A stretch of 64,000 nucleotides of DNA from Cheilinus undulatus (taxonomy: Eukaryota > Chordata > Actinopteri > Labriformes > Labridae): NCBI RefSeq assembly GCF_018320785.1, contig NC_054866.1:30419000-30482999 (forward strand), written 5' to 3'. How positions within the stretch are numbered: position 1 is the stretch's first letter; each line of letters starts with the position of its first letter. A program made the translations under genes and the position numbers. The notes under the pieces were generated by a model that saw only the letters and a program-made list of their open reading frames with translations, did no database searches and was not told where the DNA came from. This document shows, piece by piece, positions 11,760-25,979 of this stretch.

Positions 11760-13690
11760 CTACTGTTTGAAAATAAACTTTCAAACCCTGAGACAGACAG
11801 TGATAGAGGAGCAGAGTCTGTCCAGACAGGCAGAGGTGGGTCGATTCCTGAAGGCGTGCATATGGCGTCTGTCTGAGGGATGAAAAAGTGAGGCAGTCCA
11901 AGATTTTTTCTCCACAAAGTCACAGAAATGCAGCCTTCCAATTCATGCTTTCTTCTCTACATCTAAAATCAAATCAGTGAGGAATGAATATGTGAATCAG
12001 AGCAGTTAGAGCCTCCTCTTCTTCTTCGATTTCCCCCATATTAGAACAAACTCATACTATAGTAATGGCATTATAATTGCATGAATGGAGTCTTTGTGCA
12101 GACATTAGTATCATGCTCTCTGTATTAAAAAAAAAATCTCGTTTTCTTTCTTCCTCTCACGCACACTGACAGAGACTGAATGCTGCCTTGGGACAACAAC
12201 CCACAAGAAAATGAAGCGAGAAAACAGAAACAGACAGAAGGTAAGCTTCAAAAACTTCAATGTTGTACGTTGAAAGTTCTTTTCTTGCATCTTGTGATGA
12301 TCTTGTGTGATTTGAAGTTTATCAAATACACATGACTGTGGTTTCAGAGACTCACAACCAAAACAAAGCATCCAAATCTCCAGAAAATCAAACATAAGCA
12401 TTGTGAAGGAAACAGACACAGAGCACACTGTGAGAACAACGTGCAAAAAGACACACAGCAGGGACAAGAGGAGAGATAGAGAGGTGAGAGATAAAGAGGA
12501 GAGAGGGAGAAAGTGAGTGAGAAATACAGGCCCATGGAACAGGAAAGCTTGCAAAGGAGGAAGAGGAAAGGATTTTTTCCACTCTTCCTGACCATTGCTG
12601 TGCTTTGGTTTCCAGGCATTGCTGCGTAATTTCCAGAATTTGAATGATTGTGAAAGTCTGGAGCAGTCATGTGGGTTATGCAACAAAAATAAATCATTTC
12701 ACACATCAGGCTTAATTCATCAGTCAGCAGCTTTCACTGACAGACTATGGCTGACACAGTCTGCTTTAGTTTACTAAAGTCAAGTCATGCTGGTTTTGAT
12801 TAATTCTCTGGAGGATGAGGACTGCCATTTCTGAAAAACAAATGTTGCCTTAAGATCAGAAATACTGCAGTTAAAACAAGATACATGTACCCTACTAAAA
12901 TGATAAACATTCAGTGAAGAAATCATTGACCCCAGTTTTGCCCTTAATATTCTCCCACAACTTAACTATGCAAACCAGTGGGTCTTACTAAGCCAGCACT
13001 TCACCAGGGTTGTCAAGTGGGAACTGCCCTTCACCAGTGTTTCATTCAGTGATGATCTCCAGTGTCTCGTGCCAGGTTCCAAAGAGACCCAGGCTCTGCA
13101 CACGCAAGCTCCGGGTAACACAACTCATAGCTGCAACGACATAAGAAACTGGCTATTCCTGGTGCTAGCATTAGCACTATGCCATCATTTTCATGAAGGA
13201 AGAGAGGAAAGAAAAGAGTAGTTGAGGAGTTTAGTCGAACCCAGCTTGCATTATTCCTCCTCATCCAAATTGATGGGTTTGAACTGCTTCATCCAACTTC
13301 TTCTTAACTGTCTTTCATAAACTCAAAGTAACGAAACAGTTAACCTTGTTTTAAACCCCCTACGTCCCACTTGTACCTGACAAACCCTAACTTTTTATCC
13401 ATGCTGTTCAGCCTCTGCATCTAAATCTGCAAGCTTTGTGGACATGGACCACTCACTTTAGCTCAGCAGACCAAAAAAAAAAAGAAAAAAGCCACTAACA
13501 GGTCAGGTTAGGTATGGGATCATTTGCAGATTTGGCACTTTGCCATGTCAACCTTGGTTCTGTTTTGCCTCCGTCTTCCTGATGGCCATCCTCCAGGCCC
13601 ATCTCCCAGGTATCCCCCCAGCTGCCCCCTCTCCAGCACACAGTGTCGCCCCCGGCATCTGGACTAGCCTCCCAGTTCCTGGGCACCCAA
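11760..13690. other. No gene seen upstream of layilin
   Basis: Sequence 5' of layilin. 12130-12600 is purine-rich on the plus strand (GAGA-type), which produces long but uninformative minus-strand open frames rich in Ser, Leu and Phe. I see no TATA box or clear first exon for layilin beyond the ATG exon. The rest shows no repeated or coding structure I can name. Confidence 0.5.
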
Positions 13691-13703
13691 TATGCATTGA
13701 GCT

Positions 13704-13765
13704 GGATAAGATAAGATAAGATATTCCTTTATTAGTCCCACAAGGGGAAATTCCAATTTACAGCA
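13704..13765. repeat. Short interspersed repeat with GATAA tandem
   Basis: GATAAGATAAGATAAGATA followed by TTCCTTTATTAGTCCCACAA and GGGGAAATT. This stereotyped fish repeat segment is recognised by its text only; its class is unknown to me. Confidence 0.5.
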
Positions 13766-14057
13766 GATCAGGACCAGGAAAGCATGCCAGATGCCTGAAA
13801 AGGTGCAGCTGCTGACCCTATATTAGGCAGCTGACCCTTCCCATTCCTGCTCTCCAGAGAATGACATTAGACATGATCTTGCCAATGATACTCAAAGATG
13901 TATCAAAAAGAAGTTGTCACAGAGGAGTCCAGCTGGCACCTTTTGGCTATCAGTTAATGTCAGGCCTCACGAGAATATAGTGGACTGGAAGGACCAAGGA
14001 CTGAAAGACTCTGACTTCATCCACACTCTCAGGTACCGGAAAGGCAAAACCACTCAT

Positions 14058-14566
14058 ACACAGCGTTTGGGAAAGGGAAGGGGCTTTGAAAAAAAAACTC
14101 GGAGTGGAACTGGATGATTGTTCTGTCCATCACATCTTTACGGGCCAATCAGAGCAACAAAACACATGATGTAGCCGCGAACAAGGAGTAAACTCCATAA
14201 AGAACTGCATAACGCAAACCATGGCAACCGTAGACATGTCACTACATGACTTTTGTGGTTTTTGAAAAGAAAAAAACTCACTGCTGTTCTTTGTTCTTAT
14301 TTTAACAAAGAAATGTCATCAAGTTCTGAGAAAACTGATGCTTTAGCAGCATCCACGCTAAGCTCTTCTGCCATATTGCACTGGCCTCTTGTTGCTGCTT
14401 GCTTACTTCACAACTTCGTCACGCCCGAAAGTACTGCCCCTCATCGCCGATTGGTCCTGCCACTGTCTAACCAGGCCCAAACGGTTCAGATGGGAGCTTT
14501 GCAAGATGGATTCGCCAGCGAGAAACACGGAAACGGGCGTATCTATCTGCTTTGCAAGGTTAAGTC
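14058..14566 (+). mobile_element. hAT-like MITE, copy C (5' end missing)
   Basis: Shares long diverged stretches with the complete copies at 38414-38974 and 43426-43962: the GGGCCAATCAGAGCAACAAAACAC block, TCACTGCTGTTCTTTG, TTTAGCAGCATCCACGCTAAGC, and the terminal GCTTTGCAAGGTTAA. The first about 60 bases, including the left terminal repeat, are not visible. It is followed directly by a LINE 3' end, so the MITE appears to have inserted into, or been joined to, that LINE. The long plus-strand frame running across both is not a gene. Confidence 0.75.
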
Positions 14567-14893
14567 TGAGGAACTCAGACATAGAGAAGAAGCTCAAAGT
14601 AGAGCCACTGTCCTTCACCTTGAAAGGAGCAAGTTGAGAGGGTTAGGCATCAGATCAGGTAGCCTCCTGGACCCCTCCCTGTGGAGGTCTTCCAGATGCT
14701 TCCAACTGCAAGGAGACCCCGGGGTAGACTCAGGACTCACTGGAGAGATTATCTTGTCTGGCATGGGAATGCCTCAGAATCCCCCAGGAAGAGCTGGAAA
14801 ATGTTGTTGGGAAGAGAGATGTCTGGGTTGACTTGCTTAGCCTGTTGCCTTTGTGACCAGGACCCAGACAAGCAAAAGAAAATGGATGGATGT
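14567..14893 (+). mobile_element. Rex3/RTE-type LINE 3' end
   Basis: Decayed C-terminal coding end and tail of an RTE-clade LINE. Recognisable pieces are GTGGAGGTCTTCCAGATGC, GGGAATGCCTCAGAATCCCC, CAGGAAGAGCTGGAAAATGTTG, GAGAGATGTCTGGGTTGACTTGC, a GACCAGGACCCAGACAAGC stretch, and a final AAATGGATGGATG tail. A GATG tail is characteristic of Rex3. The 5' part is missing. Confidence 0.7.
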
Positions 14894-17800
14894 TTCCCAA
14901 CTTTTGTGTCTGAGTGAGACTTTATTTAATGTTAAGGCGATGAACGCTGCTAAGGGGTCTCCTTGCAAGTTTTTGCTAAGGGGCCAAGGTTACTTCTTTT
15001 GATTTCAGAAATTCTTGGCAAAGCCCCTGCTGTCCTCTTTTTGTGTAATATTAGAACTCTGATAAGTTGTGTATTGCAGGCATTGGTCTGTATCAGATCT
15101 GATACTGAAACACAATGTACAGTACATAATGATGCAGGCTGGATGAATTCATTCTGGATGAATCTAATTTTACAGCACATAAAAAGACAAAGATCAAAAC
15201 ACAGTGAGCAGTTCATCCTCCACTGATTTCAACAACATCCATCAGCAGATGTCCTTGTGCAGAGTAATAAACAGCAGTTCCTCTCCATGGAGAGGACGGA
15301 CAATCGCAGGCTGTTTTCCTGTGTGCACTTCTGTTGTCCACTTCCTGGCTTTACTCCCTCTCTCTATCCGTCTCTCTCTGCTGTAACACGTGTCTGTCAT
15401 ATAGGAGCCTCACTGGCCTCTACATGGTTCTAATGTGTGACCTGAGATGATTTCTTCCTTGTTTTAGTCTTCCAAAGTTACCATGGTTTACTTGATTACT
15501 GGATGCTGCATGCACATGCTTGTCATGTGATGAAGCACGCTGACTGTGTTTAACAAACAGCCAAAGCCGATATTTTCTCCCATCATCAGTGTGTTTATTT
15601 CTGGGCAACAGGCTGAGAGATTATTTGTACATATGTGAATGTATGAATAATTTTCCAGCAGGGCTTTCATGTTGGACTGTTTATAACAGTGTTACATTGT
15701 GATTAACCCATAGACTATGTATTAGCAGTCTCAGTGATGTCCCCATTGCTATCTGAAGTGGACTTTTGAAGACCACTGGTGGCAGTCACCTCCTTAGAAA
15801 TGTGGTCTCAAAATAACTTTCAGTGCTGGCAAAGAGTTGGAGCTGACAAACAGCTGCAACATGGTCATCCACACCACTTATGAAAAACTCTTCATCCTTC
15901 ATAAAATCAAATCAGACAAGCTTTTAAAAAATGATCCCATGTACAGAGTGTGCCGATCAAGAAATGAGCGGACAAAATCGCCTTTTTAAAATCAGGCTGT
16001 TAATTTATTTATTTCCACTGTAAAAATAAGCCCTTTGGGATGTGACTTCTTTGGCTTTTGCAGCCAGGCTTAACTAGACACTAGGAAATAGGACCTGCAA
16101 TTTTTTTTACTTCCTCATTGGCTTCATTTTTTAACCTGCTTGTATGAAACGCTTTCCTTGATGCATCTGAATTAAAAAATTGATTGAGTGTGCTGCACCT
16201 AAAGTTACCCAGCATTTTTAAACTCAAGGCTGATTTATACTTCTGCATGGAATTTGCAATTTAACATATGCAGTAGGTCTATGTAGCCCTGAACCTCATG
16301 CAGAGACCTAAACATGAGGCATACATGCATCAACAGACTGATGCAGACAGTTAACCCTGTGATTGGACTACTGGATGGCACTTGGGTAACTGCTGGTCTC
16401 TGAATAATGCCATCAGGCATGCTATGTGCACTCTGGTGTGAGATAATTGGCTACAAACGGTGGTAAAACTAGTCATATCCACTTGTCATCATCTGAAAAT
16501 ACCACATATGTATTTCCCCATCTATATGTCTCTCAGTGGCTGAACAAGCGCAAAAATCCCTTGTCCTCTTCCTCAGCTGATTCAGCAGCTGTATATTCCA
16601 TCCTCTCCTATGTCTCTTCTCTTTTCTACTTTGCAGTAACTGCAGTATAATCAATTGCAGCTCAATATTTACCAGCTTCAACTCCAACATAGTATGCCTG
16701 GTTTCAATTGTTGTGGTCTCCTGTGCAGAAATAAGCAGGAAATGTGGTGGTGGGACAGGAAACTGACCTAAAAATCCCCCCTGCTAAGTAGTGTTTGGGC
16801 ATAGTATTGCACAGACAACACACAAGCACTAGTGCTCACAGCAGCATAGACCACTATGACACAGTATTTGCTGAGACCTGGCAGATTAGCATCAGCATCT
16901 GCCTGTCATTCATGCATATGGTATGAGCGATGTAGATGTTTACAAAGTTTTTTCCCGAGAAAGGAAAAGAGTATAGAGTCTGATCTGTGTGAATGAGGCG
17001 TACTGATGGTATGGGTGATTAAAGATGTGTACTTATCAAGCAGGAACAACCACATAAATGAGCTGCAGGTGACAACACAGTCCTCATACCCTCTTACATT
17101 TCTTCCCCCAGAAAAACAAAGCTTGTATTTTTTTTAAAGGATAACCTTTTGGGCAATTCCACAATTGAATGGGACAGCTTCAGAGTTTGCATTTTCTTTG
17201 TCTTAAAATGTTTCAATTTTATCTCCATTTTATCAAATACTTACTGTGTTTCAGGTATTTTATTAACCTTTTTACTAGCTAAAAAAGCCTTCATTTTCCT
17301 GTCATCACATAGTTATATACAAATGTAATCCTGGTTTCACCATTGCACAAGCATTTACAATTATAAAACTTAAACAGAGGTAGATTAACATTTTAGAGGT
17401 GTAATTACTTGATGATGATGATGAAAGAAATTTATTTCGGTTCACTTGCACAACTAAAGCAATTTACGGGGTCAAGGTGCAAATTCTAAGTTTCCGAGCA
17501 AACTGAAAGGGTGTAGGCAGAAGCTAAAGCTTATTAATGCAGGTGTAATTACTCTTTTTATAAGTGTGTTATATGACACAGGTATTTATGTTATTATAGT
17601 GTTCTCTTTTTATCATAGTATAAACTCACACACACTTTTAACATTGGTTAAAGCTCAACTTTAAAAAAGCACAATGCAAAATGATCTGGCTGAAAATAAC
17701 TTTTGAGTGTTTGTAAAAGTCATGAATCTTCAGGTAGAAGTAAAACTGTATTTCAAATATTTTCAGCAGTTCTTCTGTAATGTATAATTGGTCCTCTGGT

Positions 17801-19525
17801 GCCACCCTGAGGAATTTTGAAAAACAGCATGAAAGTCAGATTTTCCAAGACAAGCCATAGTGACCCTTGGCTCAAATGAAGGCTGATGTAACTAAATACC
17901 ATTACTCATATAGGCGGAATATGCTCTTCTGAAATAGTCACATACAAGAAAAACAGAAATAGAAAATAAAGCTGTATTCAAACATATACATTGGACTTTA
18001 ACAGACTCAGTTATTTACTTGTTCTGATTTGATTTCTTATGCTTCTCTGGATACCACTGGGACAAATGCTTTATTTCAGGAACAAGATGGATCAGTGTCT
18101 ACTTATCAACCAGCCAGCCAGTCTTTGTTTGTAAAGTGCCATAACCATATTTATCTCAAGACACTTTGAGAAGAGGGCAGGTCTAGTTGCTGATGTTGCC
18201 TGTCATAATACACCAGCATTCATTTCAATATTATAATAAAGACTATCCCCTTTTACAATAAAGACCAGCATTGATCGCCATTTGCACAGCACTAGCAGTA
18301 TTTAGCCCTGTTAAAGTGGCAACAATAACCTTCCCGTTGGGGGCAGGAATTACAAGCAGACCAGAATGTTGACAGCCCTCTGCTGGCGCTGTGCTGAATT
18401 TGGGAAGGGATAGTTGGATGTGTAGGGGTGGGAGAAAAGTAACCCTATTTAGGGGTTTTAAACACTCCTACTGAGCATGCTACTGGGAGCATCTGGGCCC
18501 AATGCTCCAGTCAGGAAAAATGCTACCACCCTATGCTTGTTAAAAGCTACAATCCCCTGACACCCACAATGCATGAACTTAAGGATGTAAACTTAAACTC
18601 TCTGACTTAAACTTTTAAACATGTTTCTGATGTGATGGTTATATATTACTCTATGATATATATATTTTTATGCTTGTGGGTGATACACACTCTTTACAGT
18701 GAGAGTTTGCTGGGCCTAACGCTCTCAGGTAGAGTGAAAGCTACCACAATAAACCATTTAACAAATATTGTAACTGGTGAACTTGACCCACCAACATTAA
18801 AATATGTAGAAACATCAAGGAAGAACTTAAGAAACCTTACACTCAACCCTCCAGACGAGGCTGCATCGGAGTGAAGAACAGTGTGTGTGGTTTTTCTGTG
18901 CCACAACATTCACAGAAGCTGCATTTTCTTTATTGCAACCAGGTAACACACACAAGGATAAACTACTTAATTGAAACAACGATAAACTACTTCATTTACA
19001 CTTGAATGATAACCTGTTTGGCCAATCTCAGAGAATTTTTTTTTACTGGAATATATGTCTGACTTTTTCTGGGAAACAGAAACACAATGGCTGTCACTGT
19101 GCTGCCCGCTCACTGGGGGGAAGCTGTGCTTCTTGGCATGAGCTCAATAATGGTGAATCATAAACTGTGTTAAACTCTGGCCAGTAGAGGGCACCAAACT
19201 ACAAATTAAACAAGGACAAGCAACAGTTGTTTCAGTTGTTTCCAGTCCCCAAAAGTTACTTCAACTGTTGTTACTTTGAATACTCAGTACTTATAATACC
19301 TATTTATTCCAATATATCGGATGAATTAAGTTTTTGCTTATTACCTTTTAAAACCATATATACAGTATAATTATATCTGTATACAAAAAATTGAAAGCCA
19401 ACAGTGTTGTAATGCAGAGAGACAAGGATTTCAACTGGAAATAAAAACAAGGTCATGTGAAATAGACACTGAGGGGTTGTAGTGAAAGAAAATATAAATA
19501 TAAAAGCTTTCACAGGGAAAAGTTA
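14894..19525. other. Gene-free spacer
   Basis: 4.6 kb without a supportable exon. It contains scattered fish-type repeat fragments, for example 17410-17530 (TTTATTTCGGTTCACTTGCA region) and 18140-18240 (TTATCTCAAGACACTTTGAG region). Open frames here are short and lack splice context. Nothing else seen. Confidence 0.5.
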
Positions 19526-19529
19526 CAGC

Positions 19530-22285
19530 AGTAGATCTTGAGTGGTCAACACGGTAACTCTTTGAGGGGTCATCAGAGTAACTCTATGACTGTTGAGGGG
19601 TCATCAGAGTAACTCTGTGACTGTTGAGGGGTCATCAGAGTAACTCTGTCACTGTTGGGGGGTCATCAGAGTAACTCTGACTGTTGAGTGGTTGTCAGAG
19701 TAACTCTGTGATGTTGAGTGGTTGTCATAGTAACTCTGTGACTTTTGAGGGGTCATCAGACTAACTCTATGACTGTTGAGGGGTCATCAGAGTAACTCTG
19801 CGACTGTTGAGGGGTCATCAGAGTAACTCTGTCACTGTTGAGGGGTCATCAGAGTAACTCTTTGACTGTTGAGGGGTCATCAGAGTAACTCTATGACTGT
19901 TGAAGGGTCATCAGAGTAACTCTGTGACTGTTGAGGGTCATCAGATTTACTCTGTCACTGTTGAGGGGTCATCAGAGTAACTCTTTGACTGTTGAGTGGT
20001 TGTCAGAGTAACTCTGTGATGTTGAGTGGTTGTCATAGTAACTCTGTGACTGTTGAGGGGTCATCAGAGTAACTCTATGACTGTTGAGGGGTCATCAGAG
20101 TAACTCTGCGACTGTTGAGGGGTCATCAGAGTAACTCTGTCACTGTTGAGGCGTCATCAGAGTAACTCTTTGACTGTTGAGTGGTTGTCAGAGTAACTCT
20201 GTGATGTTGAGTGGTTGTCATAGTAACTCTGTGACTGTTGAGTGGTTGTCATAGTAACTCTGTGACTGTTGAGGGGTCATCAGAGTAACTCTATGACTGT
20301 TGAGTGGTTGTCAGATTAACTCTGCGACTGTTGAGTGGTTGTCATAGTAACTCTGTGACTGTTGAGGGGTCATCAGAGTAACTCTGTCACTGTTGGGGGG
20401 TCATCAGAGTAACTTTGACTGTTGAGTGGTTGTCAGAGTAACTCTGTGATGTTGAGTGGTTGTCATAGTAACTCTGTGACTGTTGAGGGGTCATCAGACT
20501 AACTCTATGACTGTTGAGGGGTCATCAGAGTAACTCTGCGACTGTTGAGGGGTCATCAGAGTAACTCTGTCACTGTTGAGGGGTCATCAGAGTAACTCTG
20601 TGACTGTTGAGGGGTCATCAGAGTAACTCTATGACTGTTGAAGGGTCATCAGAGTAACTCTGTGACTGTTGAGGGGTCATCAGATTTACTCTGTCACTGT
20701 TGAGGGGTCATCAGAGTAACTCTTTGACTGTTGAGTGGTTGTCAGAGTAACTCTGTGATGTTGAGTGGTTGTCATAGTAACTCTGTGACTGTTGAGGGGT
20801 CATCAGAGTAACTCTATGACTGTTGAGGGGTCATCAGAGTAACTCTGCGACTGTTGAGGGGTCATCAGAGTAACTCTGTCACTGTTGAGGGGTCATCAGA
20901 GTAACTCTTTGACTGTTGAGTGGTTGTCAGAGTAACTCTGTGATGTTGAGTGGTTGTCATAGTAACTCTGTGACTGTTGAGTGGTTGTCATAGTAACTCT
21001 GTGACTGTTGAGGGGTCATCAGAGTAACTCTATGACTGTTGAGTGGTTGTCAGATTAACTCTGCGACTGTTGAGTGGTTGTCATAGTAACTCTGTGACTG
21101 TTGAGGGGTCATCAGAGTAACTCTATGACTGTTGAGGGGGCATCAGAGTGACTCTATGACTGTTAAAGTGGTTGTCAGAGTAACTCTGACTGTTGAGTGG
21201 TTGTCATAGTAACTCTGTGTCTGTTAAGGGGGTCATCTGAGACTTTTGAGTGGTCATCAGAGTTACTCTGTTGAGTGGTTATCAAAGTAACTCTGTGACT
21301 GTTGAGTGGTTGTCATAGTAACTCAATGACGTTGAGGGGTCATCAGAGTAACTCTGGGACTGTTGAATGGTCATCAGAGTAACTATGTGACTGCTGAGTG
21401 GTCATCAGAATAACTATGTATGTGACTGTTGAGTGGTTGTCAGAGTAACTCTGTGATGTTGAGTGGTTGTCATAGTAACTCTGTGACTGTTGAGGGGTCA
21501 TCAGAGTAACTCTATGACTGTTGAGGGGTCATCAGAGTAACTCTGCGACTGTTGAGGGGTCATCAGAGTAACTCTGTCACTGTTGAGGGGTCATCAGAGT
21601 AACTCTTTGACTGTTGAGGGGTCATCAGAGTAACTCTATGACTGTTGAAGGGTCATCAGAGTAACTCTGTGACTGTTGAGGGGTCATCAGAGTTACTCTG
21701 TCACTGTTGAGGGGTCTTTAGAGTAACTCTTTGACTGTTGAGTGGTTGTCAGAGTAACTCTGTGATGTTGAGTGGTTGTCATAGTAACTGTGACTGTTGA
21801 GGGGTCATCAGAGTAACTCTATGACTGTTGAGGGGTCATCAGAGTAACTCTATGACTGTTGAGTGGTTGTCAGAGTAACTCTGCGACTGTTGAGTGGTTG
21901 TCATAGTAACTCTGTGACTGTTGAGGGGTCATCAGAGTAACTCTATGACTGTTGAGGGGGCATCAGAGTGACTCTATGACCGTTAAAGTGGTTGTCAGAG
22001 TAACTGTGACTGTTGAGTGGTTGTCATAGTAACTCTGTGTCTGTTAAGGGGGTCATCTGAGACTTTTGAGTCGTCATCAGAGTTACTCTGTTGAGTGGTT
22101 ATCAAAGTAACTCTGTGACTGTTGAGTGGTTGTCATAGTAACTCAATGACGTTGAGGGGTCATCAGAGTAACTCTGTGACTGTAGAATGGTCATCAGAGT
22201 AACTATGTGACTGCTGAGTGGTCATCAGAATAACTATGTATGTGACTGTTGAGTGGTTGTCAGAGTAACTCCATGACTGTGGTCC
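19530..22285. repeat. 31 bp satellite array with higher-order repeats
   Basis: About 2.75 kb of head-to-tail units, mostly 31 bp (TGACTGTTGAGGGGTCATCAGAGTAACTC and variants), roughly 88 copies. Two monomer types alternate: the GGGGTCATCAGAG type and the GTGGTTGTCAGAG/CATAG type, some of the latter 28 bp long (TGATGTTGAG). Marker variants recur at fixed distances: the CAGATTAACTCTGCG variant at about 20310 and 21050 (about 740 bp apart), and the GTTAAAG/GGGGGTCATCTGAGAC block at about 21165 and 21985 (about 820 bp apart). This shows amplification of multi-monomer blocks. No open coding structure. Confidence 0.95.
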
Positions 22286-22289
22286 CAAT

Positions 22290-23900
22290 TAAATTGCCTT
22301 ATATAAGAAGGATTTTTAAGGTGCATATGAAAAGGCAAGATAGTCACGCTGCAGACCACCCACCTCAGTTTCAAGTCTTCCAAATAAAAATTTCCCGTCT
22401 CTTGATTTCTCAGTTTAAATACATTGCTGTTCAGTATCTTAGCATTTAATAAGAGAAGTCCAAAACATTTAAGTATCTCTGCTGTATAACTTTCCTCTTC
22501 ACCAATTAATCATCTGAACTAAATTATGATGAATGAGTTTTTCTAAAAGGATCTCTTGGTTGGTTAGCAGGGAAATACTTTTTGCACAACAAAACAACCC
22601 ACTATTATCACAAATAACACATTTGCAGTGCAGAATATTATGTCATATCAGGGGATTTACAAATCTAAAGTTTTTTTTTTTTAAAACAAAGAACAAACTC
22701 CTCAGTTTCCTTTATGATATTCTGTATTTACACCCTAAGGGGTCATTAGCTACACTAATTATCTGCTTTACTGTACATGCCCACAAAGCACAATGCCATC
22801 TCCTCACAAGCTTCCCAGTGTATCCGCTTTCTCTACAAACTAAATCTGTATCCTGCCCTGGGCCTTGTTAGTATTGTTTTCCAGTGTGCTTGTACTGTAT
22901 GTGAGAAACTTTAGAGTATCTTGGTTAGATGTATATTCAGGTGATGAACTTAATCCCAATTAAAGCATGCAGCATTATTGGATCTTCTAACTTTAGCCTC
23001 CTAAGTAAATAAACTGGCTTTTTATGGCCTCTGTTCTATAAAATATACATGCAGCAATTGCTTGCCATTTTATGTTTCTACTTATATTTTTCCTGTGATG
23101 GCATCAACAGGGAGATATATTGTTATTATAATTTAGCATAACACATCTCATTGTTTTAGCATGTTGCATGCACATACATTCTGCCCTGTAAAAAGTCCAA
23201 ATTTCTTTCATTTGAAATCTCTGGAGCAGAAATATGTTCTTTTGTAAGAATAATATTTCATGCTATCTACTTTGTGTTAGCAACACTTTCTTGTTTATGT
23301 AATACAGTCATAATCCTAACCCATCATCCTCCAGACAGGTGAGCATTATTCTCTAAACATCTCTGTCCAGACATTATTTCTGACCCTGTAGCCAAAGGGA
23401 TTACAGGACAAAAAATGAAAAGGAGCATGTGATTGGAGTGCAGAAGAATGGCCAACGAGCTGTTTCCAAACTTCTGATCATGGGATTTATAATGCTCGGA
23501 CGACAAACGGAACATTTTGAAAGGGTGACGCATGTGTGGATAGTGTAACAAATGTCTTCTCTTACCATGGGCACTTTGGTAAAAACACTGATGCTCCTTT
23601 ACATTCTTTATTTCTGGAGAACAATGGGGCTTCTCAGTTGAGCTATAACAGTAGTGGCCTATAGCTACTGTAATGAGACGACCTGCAATGCAAGTCTACA
23701 GAGACAATAGAGGAGAGGGTTGACATGCAAGGGAAATTGACAAAGGTTAGTTCTGGTTGGCTGAAGATTTTATAGCTTGTGGCAAACGTGATCAGCTTTC
23801 AGGCATTCAAGGAGTCTCATTGTAAGACACAGATCCCTGAAATAACAATCTATAGGCAGAGATTTTTTCATCCTGGAAAGTTAACTTCTGCATAATGAGA
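22290..23900. other. Gene-free spacer
   Basis: AT-rich DNA right of the satellite. Open frames are short and without splice signals, and no named repeat is evident. Confidence 0.45.
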
Positions 23901-23909
23901 GGTTAGTGG

Positions 23910-24197
23910 TAGCGATGCATGATAATTATCGGTACAGCTAAATTTTCAGCCAATATTTCATATATTTTACATATTTTTATTATTCTGATATTAACCGATT
24001 GAATCCACCAATAATAAAGGAGTTTGTTTACTTCCTCACAAGACTACACATTCTGAAATAAACACATCAAATAAACTTCTTCTGTTAAATAAACAATTGA
24101 AAAAAAATGATCGGTTATTATTGGTTATCAGCCATCAGGAGTAGGAAATTATTGGTTATCGGTATCGGTTCAAAAACATACTTATCGTACATCACTA
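23910..24197. mobile_element. hAT-like MITE, 288 bp
   Basis: Ends are inverted: TAGCGATGCATGATAATTATCGG on the left, and the reverse complement of the right end reads TAGTGATGTACGATAAGTATG. Flanked by 8 bp target duplications, GTTAGTGG (23902-23909) and GTTAGAGG (24198-24205), one mismatch. The interior is AT-rich with mirrored ATTGGTTATCGG text and no coding capacity. 8 bp duplications point to the hAT superfamily. Confidence 0.8.
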
Positions 24198-24469
24198 GTT
24201 AGAGGTTTTGATGGTCTTGGCTTTGAATGGGTAAAATTCTAAGACTCAGTTATGGCTGAAATGGATTATGATTACAGTTCAAGGTGAGCTATTGTTGAAA
24301 ATACATAATTAATGAATTATTTTACAAATTTATAGTAATATCCTTTCTATCGTTTGCATTTAACTTTGCTGTGCAGGTCTCAACATTTTTTTCTGAAATC
24401 AAACTTCTACTGCCATACTCTTCTTACATCATCCTCACATTGGTTTAACTGTCATTGCCTGTATACACA

Positions 24470-25350
<881 letters not shown>

Positions 25351-25673
25351 TTTAACAGAATTTTGTCTATGTGTGTATGTCAATATGTTGACTCATTGAC
25401 TAATTTGCTTTCTATGCCACTTTTTTAACCTTAAAAAGAAAGTATTGTCAACCGAGTTAGATTGACCTTTGGCAGAACCATCTGTCACATAAATATTCTC
25501 TGTATTAATCTGATGGTGAACCCCGCCAAAAAGCTGCTGATGTCTTAAGTGATTGTAGAAACTTGGAGATAGTGTGTTTTCATGTGTGTATACATAGGGG
25601 TCTAAAATTAGCTGAAGGGAGGGCTTGGGAGTCACACCTCTGTGGTTTTAGGTGTCTTGGGGCTTGCAGACAC

Positions 25674-25717
25674 TATAAAGCCTGCATTGCATGACACCTG
25701 CTCAGGTACCAGCAAAG
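25674..25717 (+). promoter_or_regulatory. TATA box and 5' UTR exon of the ZP gene
   Basis: TATAAAG at 25674-25680. About 30 bases on, an implied short non-coding first exon ends at 25717 with AAAG|GTAAGA. A matching acceptor TTAATATAG lies at 25958, 21 bases before the ATG at 25980. Position and splice signals agree. The start site itself is inferred. Confidence 0.55.
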
Positions 25718-25979
25718 GTAAGACCATCCTCTTATTGTCTCCATTAAGTTTAAGTATTTCAACTGCAGCATTAACTTCATGCGGCTTTGCTTACAAACTT
25801 AAATGTAAATTTGTGAGTAGTTTGACCCTGAAAATTGTATATTTGAATATTAATTAAAAAAAAAAAACAGGAGAGTTATGCTTTTCATCCCTTTAATTTT
25901 TGGTTGTTTTCTGTTGTAATGATTGCTGATATGATAACAATTTCTCCATTTAATATAGGACATCACACCTTCTTCAGAC

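Noticed and set aside
12111-12706. Long minus-strand open frames rich in Ser, Leu and Phe
   Set aside because: They come from a purine-rich GAGA-type tract. Composition is biased, there is no domain and no splice context.
14253-14831. 192-codon plus-strand open frame
   Set aside because: It runs across a hAT-like MITE and a LINE 3' end and matches neither a gene nor the LINE's own frame throughout.
19530-22285. CRISPR-like array of short repeats
   Set aside because: Units are contiguous with no unique spacers, and the region is plainly from a vertebrate. It is a satellite.
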